Assembly: GCA_016765265.1 (NCBI GenBank)
Contig: JAESQG010000109.1
Coordinates: 1-5,433, forward strand
Reading direction: 5' to 3'
Length of the DNA: 5,433 nt
Source: Pseudomonadales bacterium
GTDB lineage: Bacteria > Pseudomonadota > Gammaproteobacteria > Pseudomonadales > DC-out160
Position 1 is the stretch's first letter, and each line of letters begins with the position of its first letter. The position numbers and the translations under genes were made by a program. The notes under the pieces were generated by a model. The model searched no databases, was not told the origin of the DNA, and worked only from the letters and a program-made list of their open reading frames with translations. Below are positions 1-5,433 of this stretch, piece after piece.

Positions 1-45
1 AATTATTTCCTATAGTTCAGCGTCTTATGAGTTTATGGATGAGAA

Positions 46-53
46 CTAGCTAG
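46..53. repeat. CTAGCTAG tetranucleotide duplication at a possible frameshift
   Basis: Two adjacent copies of CTAG. Upstream of it, the frame starting at base 3 is open from the window edge and ends in TAG at 51-53. Downstream, the frame of the 112-600 ORF is open from base 43. Removing one CTAG copy joins the two into a single reading frame that runs from the window edge to 600. CTAG is not rare elsewhere in this window, so the duplication could be chance. It could also be a replication slip, or a 4-bp target duplication left by a lost insertion element. Confidence 0.4.
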
Positions 54-111
54 AGTTGCTCACCAGGATGCAGCGAAGCTCGCGGAGTATTTCGATCCAT
101 ACTTACCCTTT

Positions 112-600
112 ATGATAAACAAACGGGCCGATGCGTTAGAAAATAAAGCGTTCCTCAACGACTGCAATGGTTTGTCTGCTACTAAACTAGAGGAACTTTA
201 TTTCGCTGAAAGGGATAAAACCTTGGTCTCTTTGATGACTCTAGCATTGAACCAGACAATTTCTTCGAAGACTAAAAAACGAAAAGTTGAAACTGCGGCT
301 AATCAGTTAATGGAACTGGGCGAGTATCTGGATCATCATCGCACTTGGGTATTTGAGAGCAGAGTTGATTTTGGAGAAGGTAATAGCAAAGTCGATTTTA
401 TCCAGGACGAGATTCGTTTGCTGAATGAGAAATTAAGGTGTTGGGAGCGACACATTGATACCTATAAAGATTGGTATCATTTTTATCATATAGCCTTATT
501 TATTAAGCAGGCGGGTATAGACATCGACGAAGGTAACGAACTTCATCTACAGCGCATCTTGAAGCAAGGTATCCCTGCTATGGTGATCTGCAATTACTAA
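112..600 (+). CDS. Hypothetical protein, possibly the 3' part of a frameshifted gene
   Basis: I do not recognise this 162-residue protein and assign no function. It is soluble-looking, charged and mostly helix-forming, with no signal peptide or membrane segment. A basic cluster KTKKRK lies near residues 53-58, and an aromatic stretch rich in Trp, Tyr and His lies near residues 110-128. The ATG at 112 has no purine-rich ribosome binding site at normal distance; the nearest GGAG lies about 25 bases upstream. The frame stays open back to a TGA at 40-42 with no ATG, GTG or TTG in between. That upstream stretch translates as ordinary protein (including AAKLAEYFDPYLPF), which suggests the true N-terminus lies further left and was cut off by a frameshift near 46-53. 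It ends in TAA at 598-600 and is convergent with the lysR gene. It may be an intact small gene with a weak start or a gene remnant. Confidence 0.5.
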   Translation: MINKRADALENKAFLNDCNGLSATKLEELYFAERDKTLVSLMTLALNQTISSKTKKRKVETAANQLMELGEYLDHHRTWVFESRVDFGEGNSKVDFIQDEIRLLNEKLRCWERHIDTYKDWYHFYHIALFIKQAGIDIDEGNELHLQRILKQGIPAMVICNY

Positions 601-693
601 CGCATTAATGGTAAAGATATTAATTTTGTACGTTACTGTCAGATTCAGCAAGCTAGTCCCATATCGTTGGATCTGTTTTTTTGCTTCAAGATG
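555..693. repeat. 13-bp perfect inverted repeat bridging the convergent 3' ends
   Basis: CATCTTGAAGCAA at 555-567, inside the end of the hypothetical gene, is matched by its reverse complement TTGCTTCAAGATG at 681-693, just beyond the lysR stop. The flanks do not match and the arms are 113 bases apart. In a + strand transcript the arms could pair at long range. A chance origin cannot be excluded. Confidence 0.5.
640..682 (+). terminator. Weak candidate intrinsic terminator after the hypothetical gene
   Basis: CAGAT at 640-644 can pair with ATCTG at 671-675, with a small CCA/TGG stem (659-661 with 668-670) inside. A run of seven T follows directly at 676-682. The T run and its placement 40 to 80 bases after the stop at 600 fit a terminator, but the stem is short, AT-rich and has a large unpaired loop. 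Confidence 0.3.
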
Positions 694-716
694 AGGTCTA
701 ATTCCTCTAGACCTTA
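692..716. repeat. Hairpin across the lysR stop codon
   Basis: AGGTCTA at 694-700 and TAGACCT at 708-714 form a perfect 7-bp stem around the loop ATTCCTC. The stem contains part of the lysR stop codon (TAG on the - strand, 709-707). No T run follows on the - strand side, so it is not a classical rho-independent terminator for lysR. It could stabilise a transcript 3' end or be incidental. Confidence 0.4.
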
Positions 717-1636
717 AACTGCCCACAAGTATCAGCAATAATCTCTCTTAAAAACTCAATGGAACTGTCCGTTTTGGATTTGCGGGACCAGAACTGGAAC
801 AGTCTAAAGTCTGGGATCTCGAAACTGGGATACGTCCAACTTAAGGATGGCGTGGATAGTATCGAGCTAGCGATGGCTAATTTGGGGATTGCGCCAATAT
901 AGTTGTTGGTCAATACAATATTGGGTACTTCACTATATGCCGACAAAGAAGCTAGTTTGCGACTGTTCGTAAGAGCGTCATCAATCAATTCGTCCACATA
1001 ATTCAGACCTGTATTGAGATGTGGGCGAAGTTCTAAATCACAATTACCCGAGCGGATGGGCTGAAGACTTTCCTTTGCAACGAAAACCCAACGATCCGTG
1101 AGAATTTCTTCTTTTTCAAATTCATCATCGTTAAAAATGGCGGTGTCGTGATGGATGATGATATCCAACCCACCATCGTTTAAGGATTCTGTGATCCCTC
1201 GGTAGACTGAAAGAGGGCTAGAGCAGCTTGGGATATTAATGAAATTAAGTTGTATATGAGGGGCAATAGAATTGATGACATCAAGTAATCTTTTGGTCAC
1301 CACGCCTTGGAAGAAGTCAGTGACACCGATGTTATAGCTTTTATTCTCTAAGTCATAGTCGAAGCTATCGTCCTCTAGGTAAGCATCGCTAATAATACTC
1401 AGAGCAGGTTTGGTGGCTTCATAGAATTTGATAGCTCTTGGAGTGGGCACCATTTGCCGGTATTTATTATAGAATAATAGATCATTTAGGCTTTCGCGCA
1501 GTCGCGCGAGTGTGGCGCTAACGGCACTTTGTGACATATGGAGTCTAGCCGCCGCTTTCGTTACACTTCTTTCTTCCATTAGCGTATGGAAATGAATTAG
1601 TGCATTCAAGTCTTTGTTTCTTAGATTAGAAAGCAA
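707..1636 (-). CDS. LysR-type transcriptional regulator
   Basis: A complete 309-residue LysR-type regulator, the usual length for the family. These are cytoplasmic DNA-binding proteins that usually act as tetramers and switch on binding a small effector. The N-terminus carries the winged helix-turn-helix: the segment NALIHFHTLMEERSVTKAAA leads into the recognition part with MSQSAVSATLARLRE (about residues 11-48), followed by MVPTPRA near residues 62-68. This style resembles the NodD-like branch. The remainder (about residues 95-300) fits the two-lobed effector-binding domain, beginning with SYNIGVTDFF. The effector is unknown. The start is TTG at 1636-1634: it is the first start codon after an in-frame stop, has AGGAG six bases upstream, and gives the expected N-terminus, whereas the Met at residue 20 would cut the helix-turn-helix. 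It is divergent from the large signalling gene and probably regulates itself and perhaps that neighbour. Confidence 0.95.
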   Translation of the reverse strand: MLSNLRNKDLNALIHFHTLMEERSVTKAAARLHMSQSAVSATLARLRESLNDLLFYNKYRQMVPTPRAIKFYEATKPALSIISDAYLEDDSFDYDLENKSYNIGVTDFFQGVVTKRLLDVINSIAPHIQLNFINIPSCSSPLSVYRGITESLNDGGLDIIIHHDTAIFNDDEFEKEEILTDRWVFVAKESLQPIRSGNCDLELRPHLNTGLNYVDELIDDALTNSRKLASLSAYSEVPNIVLTNNYIGAIPKLAIASSILSTPSLSWTYPSFEIPDFRLFQFWSRKSKTDSSIEFLREIIADTCGQFKV

Positions 1637-1650
1637 ATATTTCTCCTCAA
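1621..1650 (-). promoter_or_regulatory. Possible 9-codon upstream ORF overlapping the lysR start
   Basis: Starting from the distal TTG at 1650-1648, which has its own AGGAG at the same six-base spacing as the lysR start, the reading frame runs nine codons to TAA at 1623-1621. It overlaps the first codons of lysR in another frame. If ribosomes use it, it would compete with lysR translation. That it is translated is inference; the sequence shows only the signals. Confidence 0.35.
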
Positions 1651-1661
1651 ATATTTCTCCT
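1634..1661 (-). repeat. Tandem 14-bp duplication of the lysR ribosome binding site and TTG start
   Basis: CAAATATTTCTCCT occurs at 1634-1647 and again, perfectly and immediately, at 1648-1661. On the - strand each copy reads AGGAGAAATATTTG, that is a Shine-Dalgarno sequence, six bases, and TTG. The copy nearer the gene provides the lysR start. The farther copy starts out of frame, since 14 is not a multiple of three, and would give a 9-codon ORF ending in TAA at 1623-1621, inside the lysR coding region. Confidence 0.85.
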
Positions 1662-1723
1662 ATAGAAGGTCTACTAGTCCTTAATTCTAGTTGATCTAGA
1701 GAGCATGGCCTAAGCTATTGATT

Positions 1724-1761
1724 CCATTTTGGTCGGCGAATGACTATTATACCCAAAATGG
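1724..1761. promoter_or_regulatory. Candidate operator: 9-bp inverted repeat in the divergent promoter region
   Basis: CCATTTTGG at 1724-1732 and its exact reverse complement CCAAAATGG at 1753-1761 are separated by 20 bases, starting 29 bp apart, close to three helical turns. Each arm is also nearly palindromic in itself (CCA, three bases, TGG). The pair encloses the -10-like boxes of both divergent promoters, so a bound protein could control both. ATTC at 1721-1724 and GAAT at 1738-1741 form a second, weaker dyad. The LysR protein is the obvious candidate binder, but the arms do not match a textbook T-N11-A box clearly. Confidence 0.4.
1746..1751 (-). promoter_or_regulatory. Candidate -10 box of the lysR promoter
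   Basis: On the - strand this reads TATAAT, the perfect consensus, about 110 bases upstream of the lysR TTG. At 16-18 bp spacing no good -35 box is present (CCTAAA at 17 bp), which would fit a regulated or weak promoter. On the + strand the overlapping TATTAT (1745-1750) could serve the large gene, also without a good -35, the best candidate TTGATT at 1718-1723 being too far away. Confidence 0.4.
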
Positions 1762-1785
1762 CTGTAGTTTTAGGAGTAGGACAAA

Positions 1786-1836
1786 GTGAGTGTTAGGTGT
1801 TTGTTGAATATTAGCGATGAACGAGTGGTCCACTAA
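1786..1836 (+). CDS. Possible 16-codon leader ORF coupled to the signalling gene
   Basis: GTG at 1786 is preceded by AGGAG at 1772-1776 with a nine-base spacer, the best + strand ribosome binding site in this intergenic region. The frame runs 16 codons (product VSVRCLLNISDERVVH, read with initiator Met) to TAA at 1834-1836. One base later comes an in-frame ATG (1838) of the large signalling gene. This geometry would allow termination-reinitiation coupling. The peptide has no attenuator-like codon run. It may equally be a chance ORF. Confidence 0.3.
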   Translation: MSVRCLLNISDERVVH

Positions 1837-4800
1837 GATGGTGGTGTCGATTACTGGTTCAGTAAGATCGCTTTATAGGGACAGAGTATTTAAAGAGATT
1901 CTCAATAATATCTCGCCTTTATCGGTAGAAGAGGGCCCTGGCTTTCGCTTTACACCTGAAAAGGGTTTCGAAGAGGCGCTGGCGTTTAGTCATAAGCTTG
2001 AATGCTTGTGGAAAAAGCTAGGTGATAGCCATTATATTTCCGCGTGTAACCGAATAGAGAATGATGCTGAGTCCATCACTTTTTGTTTAGAGTATTTTTC
2101 AGGTGATTCACTCTCTAATCTTCAACAGCTGTCTTTCGATGTAGAAGATTTGTTATTAATAGCCGAGGGCACATTAGAAGCACTGATGCAGTTACATGAG
2201 AACGGTGTAACCCATAACAACCTCTCCAGACAGAGCATTCTTTACGATCCAGAAAACAAATTGTGCCAGTTGTCGGCATTGTTTTTGGTTTGTAACGAAT
2301 CGGGCGATTTGATTTTTGGATATACTCCGAAGATCGTTAACACCAGTGAAAATAGTACAGCGCTTTATGAGAATTTTTCACTACAGATTAAAACCGATCT
2401 GATAGCGTTAGGGCGTGTGCTCTATCACGTATCTCGTATGCAAGTTAGGGATAATCATCGTTTTCATTTGTTTCCCATTGACGATTTCGTTCGAAGGCTG
2501 ATGACAACATCGACAGAGGATGGGTATTTCTCAGTGCAGACTGCGCTGGATGATGTGCGTAGTTATATTCAAAGCCAGTTGATTGTGTCGAACGCTGGCC
2601 AGGTTAATAGTGTTGAATCAGTTGAGTTAAACGCTCCAGAACAAACTATCTCAGGACAAGTCACCTCCCTGGGAACCTCTGGTGATAGTGACGAACGGAC
2701 GATGATATACGATTCGAAACTGATGCGACGTTTGTGGGATAGCCTGTTGGATCAGCTAGGTTTGACTAAAGGGATAGAGTCAGATGTATTAAAAGTGTCT
2801 GTTTGTATGGGCGAGTCGTTTACGCTAGCGGCTGTGGTTTCTGTGACGGGAATGAGTGAAAACGCAATAGTCTTCATTTTTAGAAAGCTACAGGCGTTGG
2901 GGATCGTAACTAAATATAAAACCTTAGGTGCAGGGTTTAGTTATCGTTTTAACGATGTAAAAATCTATCAACAACTGAACGATGCGCTGACGAAATTGGA
3001 TGAAATCAATATTCATCTAAAGATAAGTCAACAACTTGAAGAGCAACGTAATTTACAAAACCCCGATACTTTTATTCAATATGTTTGGCATCGTTACCAA
3101 CAGTTTGAAGGTGTGCATTTAGATGATGAATCTCGAATAGGGCTCATTGCTGATAGTTGTCAGGCGGCCGAGTTTGAAGTAGAAAAAGGGAATACTGAAT
3201 CCGCTTTGGCGTTGATTAATATTGCCTTAGATCTCGTTCAGGAAAGAGACTGGCATGAATGCCCTGACCCAATACATAAAAGCTATTTGCAAGGATTGGC
3301 GCTGTTACTAAGAGCTGATAAATTGGATACCCTATTTTCGCGAGCTGAAATATACCTAAAACATTGTACAGATTTAAACAATCCAGGTATAAAAGGTCAA
3401 AACATGGCGAGAAAATCTGAGGCCATAGGGTTATTAATACACGCACACAGGATTAAGAATGAGCCCGCTATTGGTATTGTATTGGGTTTGAATTACTTAG
3501 AGGAATTGGGAGTTTTGATTCCTGCAAATCCAAGCGTCGCCTCTCTTATCAAGGAGTTTGTCAAAACAAAATTCCTGTTGCGTCGCTATACTCACCAACA
3601 GTTGTCAACTTTACCCGTCGCGACAGACTCAAAGTTTCTAGCGATAGATAGGGTGCTAAGGTCTCTAATGACTGCGAGTTTCTCAGAGACATCAAATTTG
3701 GCTTCGGTACTTTCGTTAACTGGCGTACAACTGTCGTTAAAATATGGAGCGTCAGCGTTCCAAAGTATGCATTATTTATCTTTCGCCTGGGTTTCCTTAG
3801 AGCTAGCGAAGTATGTCGCATTTGTTGGGGGAACCGACGGAATATATAAATTTATTCATGTGTCGAAGTATTTAGAAGATCGGTTTAGTAACGATAAAAC
3901 TACGTTACTAAACGTTTCCTGTGGAAACAGTATGTTCTTTAATGGTTTCGTAAGACCCTGGTGTGAGCCACGAGGGGCTGCAATTGAGGGTTTAAAACAG
4001 ACGGCCATCAAAGGTAGGAGTGAGTGGGATTATGATTGTGTACTGCGCTCCATGGAGTTGTATGGGTATCTGGCACTTGTTAATGGTGACCCTGTCGCCG
4101 AGATAGAAAAGGTATTGAGTTATTTTTCGGAGTTTGTACAGGTATCGGATGGCAAGACTAGCGCCCATAATATAACGCTATTGTCACAGTTTATTTCAAA
4201 TGTTGGTTGTGATGAGGGTGTTTCAAGCGGCGCTGCGATAGCAAAATCGGGCAGGGAAGATTCCAGATCATTTTCCGAGAACTATTTACAGGCCTATCAC
4301 TATGTACTGTTTTCACAATGGGATGATGCCGAGCGCAGTCTAGAACAAGCGCGGATTTCGTTACAGGCGGTGGTAGGTCAACAAGTATTTGGGCATTTTA
4401 TTTTTTTGGAAACAGTGGTTTTGTTGCAGCAGGCTTTGTCGGGGCGGGGGTTTAGTGCCAAGGGGAAATGGAGAGTTCACCGCAATAAAAGGGTGATAAA
4501 AAATTGGATGAATCGAACCCCAGATAATTTTAAACAATGGTATTTCTGCGTGTTAGCACTAGAGTTTGCTGTTAAAGGGGATATGAGGGCATCCGAATAT
4601 TATTTTGATCAAGGGATCTACGATGCGCGAACTCAACAAAGTGTGTCAGACTGCGCGCTGATTGCTGAGCTAGCAGCCTTATTCAGTGATCAGAATGATC
4701 TAGACAATGGTGCAGTGAATAAAAAAGCGGATGAATATCGACGAATTGCTTATCAATATTATAGTTTGTGGGGAGTTCAAGGGAAACTTAATCAATTTAA

Positions 4801-5433
4801 AACTCAGTTCCCTAGTGTAGTGATCCGTGAGTTGGGAGGGATGCCTAAGTCTGCACTGTTGCAGCCCAAGATCATCCAGGGTGAGACCATGGAATCGATG
4901 GCTCAGGATCAACAGACACAAACCTTGTTTGATAGTGTACTGGGATTTCTGATGAAGATGGGAGATTTTGGTAAGGTAGTTCTGTTGCAAAGTCATAAAC
5001 AGACGGGTAACGATGTTAATACCATTCGATACACACACACTATTCTGAAGTCGTTAAACATCCTTGACGCAGATGCAGATGCAGATGCAGACTACCCAGA
5101 GTGTATCATCCGCGAGATAGAACAGAGCAGAACAGATTTATCCCTTAAAGGTGAACAGATTTATCTACAGTATGGGTCAGAGCCTTATATACAAAGACAT
5201 AATCCTGTTGCCATATCCTGTTTCCCCATTATTGTTGATGATGAGTTAATTGGCGTGTTATACGGTGAACATCAGCATTCAGAGCCTTTAGAATCTTCTG
5301 GATATTGGGATTCCATAGGATTGATTAGATCCCTACTGGCTTCTTCTATTCAGCGCGGCGAATTCCGAGTCAGTCGTGGCAATCTGTTTCTGGCAAAGCT
5401 TTTTCATGACTGTATCGCTCCTGCAAGCGCTAT
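1817..5433 (+). CDS. Large multidomain signalling protein: pseudokinase, winged helix, helical repeats, GAF; 3' end outside window
   Basis: At least 1205 residues in one open frame, cut by the window edge. By pattern it belongs to the cytoplasmic kinase-ATPase-helical repeat-GAF-output family. Residues about 8-251 follow the Ser/Thr kinase fold: LHENGVTHNN at 127-135 is the catalytic-loop position, TDLIALGRVLYHV at 193-205 matches the sDlYsLG helix, and EDGYFS at 234-239 matches the C-lobe edRYqS. Catalytic Asp is Asn135, and no DFG is present (about 154-156), so it should be a pseudokinase. A polar linker (about 252-294) leads directly to the winged-helix that normally follows the NTPase (about 320-385); no Walker A or B is seen. 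Residues about 415-1000 are the family's TPR-like helices, ending WGVQGKLNQFKTQFP. GAF occupies about 1025-1185, with ISCFPIIVDDELIGVLYGEH. The start could be ATG 1817 (weak binding site) or ATG 1838. Divergent from lysR. Confidence 0.92.
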   Translation, partial: MNEWSTKMVVSITGSVRSLYRDRVFKEILNNISPLSVEEGPGFRFTPEKGFEEALAFSHKLECLWKKLGDSHYISACNRIENDAESITFCLEYFSGDSLSNLQQLSFDVEDLLLIAEGTLEALMQLHENGVTHNNLSRQSILYDPENKLCQLSALFLVCNESGDLIFGYTPKIVNTSENSTALYENFSLQIKTDLIALGRVLYHVSRMQVRDNHRFHLFPIDDFVRRLMTTSTEDGYFSVQTALDDVRSYIQSQLIVSNAGQVNSVESVELNAPEQTISGQVTSLGTSGDSDERTMIYDSKLMRRLWDSLLDQLGLTKGIESDVLKVSVCMGESFTLAAVVSVTGMSENAIVFIFRKLQALGIVTKYKTLGAGFSYRFNDVKIYQQLNDALTKLDEINIHLKISQQLEEQRNLQNPDTFIQYVWHRYQQFEGVHLDDESRIGLIADSCQAAEFEVEKGNTESALALINIALDLVQERDWHECPDPIHKSYLQGLALLLRADKLDTLFSRAEIYLKHCTDLNNPGIKGQNMARKSEAIGLLIHAHRIKNEPAIGIVLGLNYLEELGVLIPANPSVASLIKEFVKTKFLLRRYTHQQLSTLPVATDSKFLAIDRVLRSLMTASFSETSNLASVLSLTGVQLSLKYGASAFQSMHYLSFAWVSLELAKYVAFVGGTDGIYKFIHVSKYLEDRFSNDKTTLLNVSCGNSMFFNGFVRPWCEPRGAAIEGLKQTAIKGRSEWDYDCVLRSMELYGYLALVNGDPVAEIEKVLSYFSEFVQVSDGKTSAHNITLLSQFISNVGCDEGVSSGAAIAKSGREDSRSFSENYLQAYHYVLFSQWDDAERSLEQARISLQAVVGQQVFGHFIFLETVVLLQQALSGRGFSAKGKWRVHRNKRVIKNWMNRTPDNFKQWYFCVLALEFAVKGDMRASEYYFDQGIYDARTQQSVSDCALIAELAALFSDQNDLDNGAVNKKADEYRRIAYQYYSLWGVQGKLNQFKTQFPSVVIRELGGMPKSALLQPKIIQGETMESMAQDQQTQTLFDSVLGFLMKMGDFGKVVLLQSHKQTGNDVNTIRYTHTILKSLNILDADADADADYPECIIREIEQSRTDLSLKGEQIYLQYGSEPYIQRHNPVAISCFPIIVDDELIGVLYGEHQHSEPLESSGYWDSIGLIRSLLASSIQRGEFRVSRGNLFLAKLFHDCIAPASA
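5031..5040 (+). repeat. (AC)5 dinucleotide run inside the large gene
   Basis: Five AC units within codons for TYR-THR-HIS-THR at the start of the GAF variable region. A slip of one unit would shift the frame and truncate the protein, but five units is short for a contingency locus. Confidence 0.6.
5066..5092 (+). repeat. GCAGAT hexanucleotide repeat encoding Asp-Ala repeats
   Basis: GAC followed by three GCAGAT units and a final GCAGAC, coding for DADADADAD (residues 1084-1092). The six-base period keeps the frame, so unit gain or loss changes only the number of Asp-Ala pairs. It sits in a variable loop of the GAF domain, just before the segment YPECIIREIEQ that corresponds to the conserved helix of family members. 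Confidence 0.9.

Noticed and set aside
692..716. Hairpin at the lysR stop as a rho-independent terminator
   Set aside because: On the - strand it is followed by mixed sequence and then an A run, not a T run, so it is listed only as a repeat.
547..738. 63-codon - strand ORF overlapping the ends of the hypothetical gene and lysR
   Set aside because: It overlaps both neighbours, has no recognisable product, and is explained as chance antisense reading.
1758..1796. 12-codon ORF starting ATG GCT GTA in the intergenic region
   Set aside because: No ribosome binding site and not positioned for coupling to the large gene.
3395..3418. GQNMARKS (residues 527-534), similar to a Walker A motif
   Set aside because: Arg replaces the required Gly before Lys-Ser, and the segment aligns to helical-repeat sequence with no following Walker B, so it is not an NTPase site.
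3216..3446. 76-codon - strand ORF inside the large gene
   Set aside because: Antisense to a strongly supported helical-repeat coding region; the translation is low in coherence and lacks context.
3561..3821. 86-codon - strand ORF inside the large gene
   Set aside because: Lies opposite a segment that matches the family helical region (LSLKYGASAF and following); a shadow.
4769..4792. GVQGK (residues 986-990), resembling part of a P-loop
   Set aside because: It belongs to the family's conserved end-of-repeats signature (WG-x-x-x-K) and lacks the remainder of a P-loop.
4700..5038. 112-codon - strand ORF inside the large gene
   Set aside because: Opposite the conserved end of the helical region and start of GAF; no family resemblance.

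Overview
The window looks like chromosomal DNA of a Gram-negative bacterium, most likely a gammaproteobacterium. This is inferred from gene style (a NodD-like LysR regulator and a very large kinase/helical-repeat/GAF signalling protein) and from moderate base composition. No rRNA, tRNA, CRISPR array or complete mobile element is visible.

Layout. (1) Positions 1-600, + strand: a 162-codon unrecognised ORF with no convincing ribosome binding site. Coding-like sequence continues upstream of its ATG and is broken at a CTAGCTAG duplication, so it may be the 3' part of a frameshifted gene entering from the left. (2) Positions 601-706: convergent 3' ends with a weak terminator candidate and inverted repeats. 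(3) Positions 707-1636, - strand: a complete LysR-type transcriptional regulator with a TTG start. Its Shine-Dalgarno-plus-TTG segment is present twice as a perfect 14-bp tandem duplication. (4) Positions 1637-1816: a divergent control region with a TATAAT box for lysR, an overlapping TATTAT on the + strand, a 9-bp inverted repeat around both, and a possible 16-codon leader ORF. (5) Positions 1817 to the right edge, + strand: one uninterrupted reading frame of at least 1205 codons, cut off by the window.

The large protein belongs by sequence pattern to the family usually annotated as serine/threonine kinase - ATPase - helical repeats - GAF - output domain (often a histidine kinase). Here the kinase domain has lost its catalytic residues, and the STAND/AAA-type NTPase domain expected next is absent although the winged-helix that normally follows it remains. 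The long helical region and GAF domain are well kept. The output domain lies beyond the window. This points to a non-catalytic sensor or scaffold version of the architecture.

The LysR regulator and the large protein are divergently transcribed from one short intergenic region. The simplest reading is that the LysR protein controls itself and the signalling gene. This is inference from arrangement only.
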